From contig RPFO01000253.1 of NCBI GenBank assembly GCA_009746045.1, positions 893,220-951,569 of the forward strand: a DNA stretch of 58,350 nt. Reading direction: 5' to 3'. A model generated the notes under the pieces. That model saw nothing but the letters and a program-made list of their open reading frames with translations. It ran no database searches and had not been told where the DNA came from. Both the position numbers and the translations under genes were made by a program. The stretch is from Mesostigma viride. Lineage: Eukaryota > Streptophyta > Mesostigmatophyceae > Mesostigmatales > Mesostigmataceae. Below are positions 1-11,000 of this stretch, piece by piece (position 1 is the first letter of the stretch; every line of letters starts with the position of its first letter).

Positions 1-315
1 TTCTATATATGTCTCCTGACAAAATAAGTATTTACCTACAGCACAGTCAGCACTGTATGACGAAACCGCTCGCTGATGAGTCTCGCTCCCTTCCCTCAGT
101 TCCCTGCGCCCCTGGTTCCCCCGACCCAAGGAATGCAATCATAATTCGTATGCTGTGGACGCAACAGCGCGGCGCGCCGCGCTGGCATGGCGCTGGTGAT
201 TGTCCACCTGGCATAATTATGCCCCATTAAGTGGTTTCAGGTTTGTCGAGCTCGGTTTGTCGGCAACGTTTACTGTAAACGTATAGTATGTACTGTACCT
301 CTACTGTAGAGAGTA
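1..315. other. no gene seen
   Basis: No supported gene or repeat. The short open frames here lack coding character. The segment is the left flank of the MITE that starts at 316. Confidence 0.5.
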
Positions 316-1239
316 CAGTCATTCCCGCGTTAAGTTGCGTTTCTTAAGGTTGCGTTCCCGCGTTAAGTTGCGGCGCCGAAGTTTGGGGGGCGACCGCAAC
401 TTAAGCATGGGGGCCATCGCAACTTAACGCGGTAATGACTCAATTTGTAGGTGTCAGGCCATTTTTGGCCGCGCAGGGGGCCATTTTTTGCCAAGTCCGG
501 ACCCGCTGCGTGATTTTAGGCGGCAAAATACGCAAGCCCCACTCGCGCGCAAATTTCCCCGCCTGCTGGCCGTTAACTGAAGGTGAAAAGCGCGAATGCA
601 ACCTTACAAATTCAGTTTTGCAGCCTGCGGGCTGCGGTACATAAGAATCCACGACCATGCAGGGTCTGTAATTGAGACATCTTGCAGGAAATAATTACCA
701 CCATCATCGATCATGCCGAATGCACCACAGAAGGGCGGCAAAGACAAGGTCGTTGAGGCCACAGGCAGTCTCGCTGCCTGTGGCCTCCATGCTGTTATCA
801 TAGCGGGTGTTCACATGCAGGCCATTGACAGTAAATGAAGCTTCCCTCACGACTGTTCCCATGTTTTGTCACAGTCAAACGTGTGAAGCCGGTCGGCAAT
901 TAAGTAATTCGCCAAAAAGAGAGCCGAAGTCAGAGGGTAAAAACACACATTATTTTGTGGTATAAAACGCAGGCACTCACTGCGTGGCGGCTGCCCACGG
1001 CGTGTTTTGCTGCCCGCCTTTCAGTTTGTCCAAAATATCTGACCTAGAAAATGGACTTTGGCCGGCTTTGACGCTGCAGCTGGATCGGGCTTGACGAGAG
1101 CTGTCGAATGCCGTATAGAAGTCCGTCAGAGGAGGAGGTGGTCGGCTGCTAGCCTAATTCTACCGTTAAGTTGCGTTCCCGCGTTAAGTTGCGGCGCAAA
1201 GTTTTAGGGGGCGATCGCAACTTAACGCGGGAATGACTG
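316..1239. mobile_element. Tc1/mariner-like MITE (non-autonomous, 924 bp)
   Basis: The outer ends are inverted copies of CAGTCATTCCCGCGTTAAGT (continuing to TTGCG), starting at 316 and ending at 1239. Each is bordered by TA (314-315 and 1240-1241), which is the CAGT terminus and TA target duplication expected of Tc1/mariner transposons. Inside each end the GCGTTAAGTTGCG motif recurs in both orientations (331-432 and 1164-1232), so each terminus can fold back on itself. The 924-bp interior has no open frame resembling a transposase, so this is a non-autonomous copy. The segment 316-432 might alternatively be a smaller nested MITE, because its right edge nearly repeats the terminus. Confidence 0.75.
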
Positions 1240-1241
1240 TA

Positions 1242-1933
1242 GAGAGACCTGCTAGAGCAGGGCTAGAGAGACATTTATGCTTGCACGCGTAGCCTTATGC
1301 AGAATTCTCCACTGTAATAAGCTTTTACTGGAAGCTTATAGGCGTTTATTAGAGCCTACAGCTGTAAAGTCTTTCCACTTTCCATCCATGTGATGCAAAT
1401 CATGCAATACCTGGCGTGGAAGTTTGCCGTACACTAACTGTTCATTGTAAAAATACCATTACGGTAACAGTAATTTCCTTAGTCCTTACTAATCTGTTTC
1501 TAGCATTCGAATGACAACACCGGTCGCTTTGGCATAACTCAATCTAACGGTCCGTTCAGGGTCCGTCCATGAACATGATTCTGCGGGTAAAATATCGCGG
1601 CATCATGTTGTGACCGCGCGGCTCCGAGATGCGAGCCGGCCGGCCGCCACGCTCTGTAGGTATCTTACTGACGCTGCTGCGTCCTGCGTCTGCTGTAAAT
1701 TCCGGCGCAGGACAACACTGCATTGTCCACGACAAGGTTACCATCGCCGACGGCGAGCATCGCGCTCCCCGAATTCCTGAGTCGTCGACGGAGAGTGCAC
1801 TGTAACGGCCAGTTGACGGCATCCATTACGCAAAGCACGTTCGCATTTGTGCAACTCGGCAGAAAAGTTGGGGGGTGTCGCTAGTTACCACCTCCGTTAA
1901 AAAAAAAAACACGGCCCCTCCATAAACATAGCA
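1242..1933. other. upstream region of the kelch gene
   Basis: No gene is seen. The last part, including an A11 run just before the ATG region, is presumably promoter and 5' UTR of the kelch gene at 1934. No TATA box stands out at a convincing distance. Confidence 0.4.
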
Positions 1934-3446
1934 ATGGCTGACGCGAAAGATATCGAGCTTCGAGGAATGGAGGCCGGAATGGGCCATAGCATCTCCCGCC
2001 AGAACAGTTATAGGGACGGTGCCCACACTCCGGCCTCTGCGCTGACGGCACCTATTATGGGACCGCGCTCCTACGATGCCCTGTTGAGGCGTTCCCTGAA
2101 CAGGGCCTGGTTTTTCATCTACGCGCTGTTGCTCCTGTGCGGTGTTCTGCTTGGCCTCGTCATTTGGTCATTGGTGAAAGAAACGAACACCTACGACCTG
2201 GCTCTCCCCCCTAGCGTATCATCTAAGGACCTTACAGGTCTAAGCATTTTCGCCGGCTCCGGCTACTGGAACCCGAGGAAGGACATGCCGGGTAATTTCC
2301 CTTTTGAGTGCTTGCAGATGCCCTTTGATTCCCGCACCAATGTCCAAGTTACTTCAACAACATGTTCGTTTTCGCCACGGCATCCTTGCCACAATGTCAC
2401 ACGTACATGATGCACGCGCCACGAAACACTCACGTACCCCCCACCCACCCCCGACACAATTGCCATGCCGATACCCGACCCGCGCAGATGTTAAGGCCGA
2501 CTTCCAGGCGGTTTCGGCCGGCGGCTTTGTGTACCTCTTCGGCGGCCTGGACGACGACAACGTCGTCCTGAACACGACCGTTCGCTACGACCCGGTCTAC
2601 CACAAGTACGTCTACAATAAGCCCATGCCTGAGCCCCGGTTCCGCTACGGCGCCGCCTACCTGGACGGCAAGATCTACCTGATCGGCGGTTTCCGTGATG
2701 GCGACTCCTTCCCCGAGAAGTGCATGCTTGTCTACACGGTGGCCACCGACACATGGGCCACCGGCGCGTGCACCGTTGATTACCATGGCGACACGTGTGC
2801 GGCTGCCATCAACGGGAAGCTCTACGTGGCGGGCGGGTATGGTGAGGGCTATGTCATCTCCAATGTGACCGAGGAGTATGACCCGGCGACCGGTGCGTGG
2901 CAGCGTGTGGCCGACATGCCCACCCCTCGCGGCGACCTCTCCTGCGCCGCCGTCGACAACAAGCTCTTCGTGGTCGGCGGCTACTACGACCCCTCGGGGA
3001 CGTGGCGTCCGGACAGCTTCCTCCCGACGGTGGAGTTCTACGACCCGAGGACCGGCCGCTGGGCCACCGGGGCCAATATGACCCGCGCTCGCGGTGACAA
3101 GGCCATCGTGGTGCTGGACTCCAACCGAATGCTCGTAATTGGCGGCGAGACGGACACCAATGGCGTCGCAACACTTGTCCCCGTGAACGACGTCGAGCTG
3201 TACTACGCGGACATGGACCGCTGGGTGCCCAAGGCGCCGCTGGCGACAGCCCGCTTCCGGTTCGGCGCGGCCGCGGTGAACGGGGTTGTGTTTGCATTTG
3301 GAGGGCACCAGGTGTGCGAGGCGATCTGCGAGAACGACATCTGTCGCGACGACTGCGCGATGCAGGGGCTCAAGTCGGTGGAGGCGTTCCTGGACGTGGG
3401 CGCGCACGACGTGTTCATCCGTAAGAACGGGCGCTCGTCGGTGTAG
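1934..3446 (+). CDS. membrane-anchored kelch-repeat protein, two exons
   Basis: Predicted 438-aa protein from exon 1 (1934-2291) and exon 2 (2488-3446). Intron 2292-2487 (196 bp) starts GTAATT and ends CGCGCAG; both borders are phase 1, and the joined codon gives an uninterrupted kelch blade (..RKDMP-D-VKADF..). Seen: a polar N-terminus of about 55 residues, one hydrophobic segment near residues 57-80 (WFFIYALLLLCGVLLGLVIW), then about six kelch blades with the double-glycine signature: YLFGG, YLIGG, YVAGG, FVVGG, LVIGG, FAFGG. A Cys-rich stretch (CEAICENDICRDDC) lies in the last blade. Family knowledge: kelch blades form a beta-propeller for protein or glycan binding. Inference: a single-pass, type II-like membrane protein with a lumenal or extracellular propeller; disulfides in the last blade would fit that side. 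No catalytic domain is fused. Partner and function are unknown. Confidence 0.85.
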
Positions 3447-3592
3447 GGAGGAGTGAGCTAAATGTAGTATACTATAGTACACCCTACTACAGTATAGTAG
3501 ACGGACCCTCATCTGAAAGTGGGTAGCGCATGGGTGGGCGCTCCTGCGTTATGAGAGAACGGCGCGATGTATGGTGCGGAGGCTCATCTGGG

Positions 3593-3629
3593 CAAGAACG
3601 AGGGCAAGAGATCTGGACCCTCGTTCTTG
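3593..3629. repeat. perfect 12-bp inverted repeat (hairpin)
   Basis: CAAGAACGAGGG at 3593-3604 is answered by its exact reverse complement at 3618-3629, with a 13-nt loop. It lies 150 bp downstream of the kelch stop codon. Confidence 0.7.
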
Positions 3630-3715
3630 TCAGTGGGGGGCAATGCGCTCATTGTTGTCAAAACGTGGGCGCGAGGGTGGTCCACCCACGTCAGTTTCAT
3701 CAAGGATGCGCAGCT

Positions 3716-3764
3716 CCATCCGTTCTGTAGGAGGAAGAGGGCACCATGGCGCAAGAACGGATGG
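3716..3764. repeat. 11-bp inverted repeat (hairpin)
   Basis: CCATCCGTTCT at 3716-3726 pairs with AGAACGGATGG at 3754-3764. Together with the 3593-3629 hairpin, and the related words GAACG/CGTTC in both, it may belong to one small fold-back element spanning roughly 3.5-3.8 kb. Termini for such an element could not be fixed. Confidence 0.5.
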
Positions 3765-4912
3765 GAACATTACGCGTGACGGGTGACATGCGCCCATCCA
3801 TCCTGTGTGTCGGTACCTGTCCCCAACAGACAAGTGTCATTTGGCTGGTTGTGCACTGTAAAGCCTTCTCTGCGGTGCCCCGGACAGGGGTGCTTCATAA
3901 AAGGACACGCTCATAAGTGCCGTCGCGATGGCTAGCATGAGCATACGAAAAAGCCGCCCACTTGCCGTCGTACCGGCGATTGGTTACTGGACTGAACGTT
4001 TGCAGGCGCTTATTGCGTCAAGGATGCAATATGTAGTTGTTCGGGAGAGGGTAATCGCGCAGCGGCTGGCCTCGCAAGGAGCTGGCATGCGTATCTGGTA
4101 CAGACAGGTGCCTGGCAGCGACAGGCTGCAGGGTGGCATTGCGGCGCATGGGCACAATGACAACATTCTCAGGGAGTAGGGCCCCATGGACATGCTGGTC
4201 TATCAGACTTGGCTGGTCCCTGTTTTCCGTGTAGGTTCCCTTTTTGCACAGCCTCCCACCCTCCCTGCAAGCACTGATCATGTTTGTGCTGCTATGCTTT
4301 AAGTGGTTGTTCAACACCCGGGGGTTTGAGCAGCCCGAGGGATGAGTTTCCCTCCTCTCCCCCCCTCCCAATTTTGGTGCGTTTTGTCAGGATTGAATGG
4401 ACATGGTGTGGTCAATTTGCCCAGAGGACTAGCTGGGTTGGCATGTAGAACTTGCTTGTCTCTCTTCGGCTTTATAGATAGATGTTTTACAGCCGCCAAG
4501 AAAAAAACTTGCGGTCTGTATATTTTTACAGGGCATCGTGCCCCCGCTTAGTTATTTATCATTATCACTTGAAATTAATTGAGACAAAGTTGTTAGTAAA
4601 TTCTAACTTTTGCATTATGCCACAGTTGCGGAGGGGGGCTGTCGGCGCGGGTGAGACCACAGCCACACATGTGGCAGGGAAGAATATGCTCGGTGTGCCG
4701 CTAGAGCTTGGCACTACCTGCCACGTGGCATGTCCCTCGGTTTGTTAGTTTATGCATTAGATAGATGAAACGAGCCATGAGGTAGCAATGGCTGATGGCC
4801 GAGCTCATAACTTTCACATTTGGGCACCAAATTCGGCCGTGAATATCCCTATCGCTTCGTCTTTCTAAGACGCGCACGCTGATATATTTTTCCGAAACTA
4901 AAACACAATATT

Positions 4913-5231
4913 ATGACGAGCAAACGCTCGACGACGCAACGCAGCCTGGCGGCTGCGATGGGCCAAGCAGATTCGCCTGCAGCTCTGGCTGCAGTTCCGC
5001 CCGGCCTGCCAGGCAGCGAGGCCACTACTCAAGCATTGGTCGTGCACTCGGCTCCTGCGGCCTTTCATGCCATCGGCATCGCCTGATCCTAAACGCAGTC
5101 GCCCAGCAGAATCGCGCCCAACAGAACCGCGCTTTCGGCCACAACCTTTCCAGGTCGCCGATCACGACTGGACCAACATCAAGGAGACAACCAGCGCAGG
5201 CCAGAAATCGGGAGAATCCGGACCATGGTAG
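4913..5231 (+). pseudogene. broken N-terminal coding fragment of a retroelement
   Basis: Two coding-like frames abut. 4913-5086 opens MTSKRSTTQRSLAAAMGQ and stops after 57 aa. The overlapping other frame carries a basic, NLS-like PKRSRPAESRPTEPRF and ends ESGPW-stop at 5231. They look like one reading frame broken by an indel between about 5055 and 5083. The 3' part belongs to a dispersed sequence whose inverted copy is at about 34210-34330, and the ORF1-type coding region follows at 5555, so this is most likely the 5' coding part of the same non-LTR element. No homologue is recognised by name. Confidence 0.45.
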
Positions 5232-5332
5232 CTCGAGCCTGCCGTTATCTTGTCCGCGTGTTCGAGTCGTTCAGGATGATGAAGATGAATGGTGATGGAA
5301 ATGTGTATCCTTGTGCATTGAAATTATGGCTG

Positions 5333-5512
5333 GCTTACGTGTAGAGCGACTAGATGACCTAGACGGTGGGGCCGGAAACAGCATGCTTGATCAGGGAGTG
5401 TGTTTCGAGCCTAACTGGCCGGGAGTGTCTAGTGGTGAGCACCATTGCTGCGATCGCTCTCCCACCATTTACGAGGAAATACCCGCAAATGGAAAACCAC
5501 TGAAAAGGTAGC
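5333..5512 (+). repeat. dispersed repeat, copy 1 (empty site of the hAT insertion)
   Basis: A run of about 180 bp, including ACTAGATGACCTAGACGG near 5349-5366 and CTCCCACCATTTACGAGG near 5459-5476. A second copy occurs in two pieces: its left part ends at 17367 and its right part resumes at 33937 and runs to about 34155. This copy is uninterrupted, so it shows the pre-insertion state of the 17.4-33.9 kb element. It sits between the broken fragment at 4913-5231 and the ORF1-type region, so it is probably internal sequence of that retroelement. Confidence 0.7.
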
Positions 5513-5554
5513 TAGTCAGTCATCACGTTAGCCATGCCATGATTCCAAACGTCC

Positions 5555-6775
5555 AAGAACTGCACACGGTGCAAAGGCAAAAAGCCGGAGGACAGCACTT
5601 TCAAATGTGCGGCGGGAACCAAAAGCCCGCGGATGCCAGAAAACATCGTGTTGCTGCACCAACATGTCCCCGGCAACTGCCATGCATTGCCTCTAGTATA
5701 TGGGGACTACGCCTCGCTTTGCGACCTGTGCCTCCATCTCCACGACACCCGGCCGATCGCCTCATCCACCCCGACGGCACCTGGGTCAGCGGACCCAGCT
5801 TCCTGTTTGGGTGCCCCCGCCCCCAACTCCAACACATCATCCTCTGCTCCCTTCTCCAGCGCTCTGATGGCGAAATCTGGGCTCCATCCATTTCCGCACT
5901 CACACTCCGTTCCATCCTTTCGGAAGCCTTTCAGCAGCACGTGACCGGCCCCTTGCTGCCGATGTGGCAGCAATGGGAGGCACGCTGGCTGCTGAGCTCC
6001 CTCACCTTTCCACCACCGCCGCCTCCACCTCCACTGCCATTTCCGCCTTCACGGCTGCCGACATCAAGGCCCAGCTTCTCGACCTCGACCAGCGCCTCCA
6101 AGCCACCGCCACCGCCCTTGAGTGCTTGCACGACACCGCAGGCCTCACCACCCAGGCGGTGAAGGACAACGCTGCCCAGCCGGCATCTGCTGGCCCGGCC
6201 AGCGATGCTCCTCCCACCCAGACCTGGGCGGACTTGCTTAAGCACCATACCACCTCCACCACCTCCACCATCGCGGCGCAGCTCAAGCAACAAGCACTCG
6301 ACCTTCGTGAGGAGGCCGAACTCGACAAGCGCAGCCACAACGTCATAGTCAAGCACGTACTTCGACCAGCCGGCAGACGAGACCTCAGCGACTCTTCTCA
6401 CGGCATCTAAGCGCGACATTCTTGCCCCCATGCAACTCACTGGTGAGCTGCGGATGTCGGCTGTCCGCCTCCCCTGCGCGTGGGGTAAGGCTGGCCCGGC
6501 ACCCATGCTCCTCACCTTTAAGTACATGGCGGACAAGCTGTCGTTCCTCAAATGCCGCAAGAAGCTCTCGCTGACTCGCTACACGCTGGACGACGACTTG
6601 ACCCTGGCCCAGCAACAACGGCGACGCGAGCGATGGCTGACCTACCTTCAGCTCCGGCAGAGCGCAGGGGGGAAACCGATATACTGGAGGGGGGCGGTCA
6701 TCCACGTGGACCACAAGCCCTGGCAGGCACCTCTTGCCAATTGCCATCCCAGCAAACTCAGTCTAGGGAATATAT
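5555..6775 (+). pseudogene. non-LTR retrotransposon ORF1-type protein, degenerate
   Basis: Three successive frames carry one protein. 5555-5944 has a Cys/His-rich start (NCTRCKGKKP, then C, H and CDLCLHLH spacings), probably a zinc-binding domain. 5964-6410 has MAAMGGTLAAEL, a coiled-coil-like stretch (DLDQRLQATATALECL) and WADLL. 6430-6777 has the RRM-like end with ADKLSFLKCRKKL and TLDDDLTLAQQQRRRERW. The same order is seen in the cleaner copy at 15987-16847 (-). By analogy with L1-type ORF1 proteins this would bind element RNA. At least two frameshifts and a stop near 6408 make it non-functional. It is cut off at 6775, where an RLE-LINE fragment begins inside an AT run. Confidence 0.7.
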
Positions 6776-6777
6776 AA

Positions 6778-7390
6778 CGGGCAGGGTTGCCACCTGCTCA
6801 TCGATGTCTCGATCCGTGGCTCGGCCGCTCTCCGGTCGCCACATCCTTCGGGCGGCTGTGGATGCCGGCGCTGCTGCCGCTGTGGCTGAGCGCGACAAGT
6901 TTGCCTCCTACGGCAATGTGGGGCCCCACCGGGTCATCCCCTTCGTCCTTGAGGAGTTCGGGGCCATGGGCCCAAAGACAGCGGAGTTTTTCCACGAGTG
7001 CTGCCAGCGCCGTGAAGACCGCCTCGACCTCGAGGGTCAGACCGCCCCGTGGTCGGCCCGCACGTGGTCCTCGTATTGGCGGCAGCGCCTGTCACTCGCC
7101 CTCACACGCACCGTGGCTGATGTGTAATTCCGCCGCACCCTGGCCGACTTTGTCGCGACCCATGCGGCCGGTCTAGATCCCTTCCAGGCCTGCATGGTGG
7201 GCCGGCAGCGCTGTTGCTGCGTGTAGTTTTGTGATGTATCTAGTTAGTTGTACCTTGTGCAGCTGGCGTGATCCTTGGATGTCCGTGTCAGATTACTATT
7301 GATTTCTTCAGGGTTATTCTCCCAGTTATCGGGTTTTTCCTTATGTTGCATGCCTATCTCACCTCCGTAATCTATCATTCTCAATGAATA
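6778..7390 (+). mobile_element. RLE-LINE family A, 5'-truncated copy (+)
   Basis: The sequence matches the last 150 or so codons and 3' UTR of the intact LINE at 8276-11908, in the opposite orientation. It includes a TGTAATTCC in which the codon before FRRT is a stop, so it is dead. The 5' truncation falls directly after an ATATATA run (6770-6777) and the 3' end runs into ATATATT (about 7386), consistent with insertion into an (AT)n target. Confidence 0.8.
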
Positions 7391-7394
7391 TATT

Positions 7395-8049
7395 AAATTA
7401 ATAGTAATCTGACACAGATGCATCCAAGGATCACGCCAGCGGCACAAGGTACAACTAACTATACATCACAAAACTACACGCAGCAACAGCGCTGCCGGCC
7501 CACCATGCAGGCCTGGAAGGGATCTAGACCGCATGGGTCGCGACAAAGTCGGCCCGGGTGCGGCGGAATAACACATCAGCCACGGTGCGTGTGAGGGCGA
7601 GTGACAGGCGCTGCCGCCAATACGAGGACCACGTGCGGGCCGACCACGGGGCGGTCTGACCCTCGAGGTCGAGGCGGTCTTCACGGCGCTGGCAGCACTC
7701 GTGGAAAAACTCCGCTGGACATCTTGGGGCCCATGGCCCCGAACTCCTCAAGGACAAAGGGGATGAGCCGGTGGGGCCCCACATTGCCGTAGGAGGCAAA
7801 CTTGTCGCGCTCAGCCACAGCGGCAGCAGCGCCGGCATCCACAGCCGCCCGGAGGATGTGGCGACCGGAAAGCGGCCGAGCCACGGAGACATCGATGAGC
7901 AGGTGGCAACCCTGCCCGTCGTAGTCAAGCACGGTAATGTCGGGGCGGTGGTTGGGTGAGTAGAGGGCGGCCCCATCCGCGTCCTCGCACTTGATGGTGG
8001 AGTGGGGAAAGACCGACCGAACCATGGCACACACCACCCGGAGGAGAGA
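7395..8049 (-). mobile_element. RLE-LINE family A, 5'-truncated copy (-)
   Basis: An inverted neighbour of the 6778-7390 copy: 3' UTR from about 7395, coding end up to 8045, broken at AATATAATGAATATAT. It ends FVATHAV like the intact copy and has a small insertion near 7720. With the preceding copy it forms a large imperfect palindrome with arms of about 500-600 bp around 7390. Confidence 0.8.
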
Positions 8050-8056
8050 ATATAAT

Positions 8057-11000
8057 GAATATATATTCATTGAGAATGATAGATTACGGAGGTGAGATAG
8101 GCATGCAACATAAGGAAAAAACCGATAACTGGGAGAATAACCCTGAAGAAATTAATAGTAATCTGACACAGACATCCAAGGATCACGCCAGCGGCACAAG
8201 GTACAACTAACTATACATCACAAAACTACACGCAGCAACAGCGCTGCCGGCCCACCATGCAGGCCTGGAAGGGATCTAGACCGCATGGGTCGCGACAAAG
8301 TCGGCCCGGGTGCGGCGGAATAACACATCAGCCACGGTGCGTGTGAGGGCGAGTGACAGGCGCTGCCGCCAATACGAGGACCACGTGCGGGCCGACCACG
8401 GGGCGGTCTGACCCTCGAGGTCGAGGCGGTCTTCACGGCGCTGGCAGCACTCGTGGAAAAACTCCGCTGTCTTGGGGCCCATGGCCCCGAACTCCTCAAG
8501 GACAAAGGGGATGACCCGGTGGGGCCCCACATTGCCGTAGGAGGCAAACTTGTCGCGCTCAGCCACAGCGGCAGCAGCGCCGGCATCCACAGCCGCCCGG
8601 AGGATGTGGCGACCGGAAAGCGGCCGAGCCACGGAGACATCGATGAGCAGGTGGCAACCCTGCCCGTCGTAGTCAAGCACGGTAATGTCGGGGCGGTGGT
8701 TGGGTGAGTAGAGGGCGGCCCCATCCGCGTCCTCGCACTTAATGGTGGAGTGGGGAAAGACCGACCGAACCATGGCACACACCACCCGGAGGAGAGCGGT
8801 ATGGAGATAGAGGAACCAGTTCTGGTTCTGCTGGCCACCCATGCACGCGATGTAGTGCGTCCCAGTAGTATCCAGAGCAAGCCCGCAGCTGCCGCAGGAC
8901 GCACCCGCCGTGATGAGAGGTTGCGGGGCAAAGAGCTGGTGGCGGAGAGCGATGGCGTAAAGGGCCGGAACCAGTGTGAACAAAGGGCTCATGGGGAGGG
9001 CGCGCAGGAATGCGGACCCCACGCTCCCCTCAAGGGAAACGGAGTGAAGCCAAGCCTTCCCCTGATCGTTCAAGCTCGCATGCAGACCCATCCAGTCGGC
9101 ACAGTGTAGTATACCCGCGTAGGTCTTTTGTTGTTTTTCATGAACGCAGGCAGGGAAGACACTAGGACTGACGACAGTGGACACGCCGGGCGTGCCCCGG
9201 GGCAGGCGACGGTGGACGGCCTGAGCGGGGCGGACGAGGTCGCAAGCCTGCTGGATCCCGAGGTAAGAATCCTGCACAGCCTGCACAAAGGGGAAGGGGG
9301 ATGGGGTGACCAAGTCGGGAATGGCGCTGACGGCGCTGGGGACCAACCGGCGGATCTCCGCCCAGGCCTGAGCAACAGAGCCAAGGAAGGCGGCGGGGGC
9401 GAGGCGGGCGGCGCGGGTGAGCCCACACCCGCCCATGCGGCAGGGGAGGGTGGCCAAGCGCATGGAGTGAGCTGGCAGGCTAGGGCCGGGGAGGAGCACC
9501 TGCAAGGCGGCCTGAATGCGCTCGTCATGGCCTTCCGCGGCAAGCCGCACCAAGTGGGGGGGAGCGCCACGGAGCCAGTGAACCACCCGCGGGTGGGCGC
9601 AAAACCACAGGAGGAGCCCTTTGGTCTGGGGGTCCTTGAGGCGCGCCCAAGTCTCAAGGACATGGGTGCGCTGTTCCACGGTGGCCCGGAGCTCCTCTTC
9701 GACGTAGTCAGGGTCACCCACAGGGACGCCCAGGCACGAGAAACCACGCGCCCGCGCCAATGCCCCCGGGATAGCCGCGGGGAAGCCAGAGCAGTCCCCC
9801 TGGGGCGAAAAGACTGCACACTTGGGGAGGGTGAGCCGAAGGTTGATGGCCGCCATGGCCACTTCAAGGGCAGCCAGGGCGGCAACCACAGCGTCGGCCG
9901 GGCCAAGGGCATGGATATCGTCCATGTAGGCGAGGAGCACGACATCCGGGTGCGCAGCGTGGACACCTTGGAGAGCCTTGTGCAGCGGGGCAGACAGGTA
10001 AAAGGGGCCGAGGGGGTCACCTTGCTGGGTTCCCGTGCGGGAAGCGATGTCGGCGAACGTCCCATCCTCCATGAGGAAGGAGAGTTGAGTGGGTTCGCCG
10101 TAGCAGGCTGCTGTCCACGCAAGAAGGTCAGGGAACGCCTCGCCGACGGCCTCAAAGATGCTAGCCTTGGTGACAGCATTGAACGCATTGTGGCAATCCA
10201 CCTTCAGCGCCACATGGGTCGGATGCGTCTCGAGGTAGGCCTGAACTGTGTGCACGATGATGTCGCTGCCCCCTTTGGTGGCGACGCCAAGCTGGGCCGC
10301 GACGGACTCCTCAGTATCACTCCGGTTGGGGCAGAAGTAGGCGCGAAACTCGGGGGCCTTTTGGCGACAAATGACCTTACTCACCAGCTTGCGTAGGACC
10401 TCGCCGCAAGCAATGGGACGAACGCGGCCAGCAGGCGGGGGGACGTCGTCTTTCAGGAGGGCAATGAGGCGTGCCCCAGCCAGCCAAGGGCGCGCCGCGG
10501 GGGCCAGGGACCCCGCGGCCAAGTCGGCGGCAGCCTCAAAGAGTGCGGTCGCCCCGCCATGGCCCGCCATCACGGAGAGGTGCTCGTAGCGCCAGCCTGA
10601 GGGGCCGGTGGAGGAGGCGTTCGGCAGATCCTTCAGCACAGCCGTGAAGATGTCCAGGTCCAGGACAATAGGCGGGGGCGGGGGGGTGGCCGGGGCGGGC
10701 ACCGCAAAGGCCGGTTCGTCGGGGTGAAGGTCGCGCAAAGCCTGCAGGGTCGGGGGAGTGGAGGGAGCCAACGCGGTCAGTTCAAGCTTTTGCATGGCCC
10801 GGCTCAATTCACCTACCTTCACCAACCGCATGACGTCAGCTTCCACCCGGGCAAAGGAGGCGGCCCCCGACACCCGGGTGGAGGCCGGAGGCTGCAGCGC
10901 CCACAGCCCTTCCCAATCCCCGAGGAGGAACCGCCGGCAGCGAGCGATGACCGCACCCTGTACGCCACGCACGCCCCGCTCCAACGGCGCTAAGAGGAGC

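Larger units (their letters stand above)
3447..4912. other. intergenic region, no gene recognised
   Basis: Probably holds the kelch 3' UTR; a TGTAA, the usual chlorophyte poly(A) signal, occurs at 3857-3861, but the assignment is weak. An 83-aa open frame at 3928-4179 (+) has no recognisable domain and no support. Two hairpins lie at 3593-3629 and 3716-3764. The rest is featureless. Confidence 0.4.

Noticed and set aside
2430-3512. 360-aa antisense frame over the kelch gene
   Set aside because: Shadow of a GC-rich gene; no domain, Arg/His/Val-rich composition typical of antisense frames.
3928-4179. 83-aa frame between the kelch gene and retroelement
   Set aside because: No domain, no homologue recognised, no splice or start-context support.
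9128-10396. 422-aa plus-strand frame opposite the LINE polyprotein
   Set aside because: Antisense shadow of the reverse transcriptase; Gly/Arg-rich without motifs.
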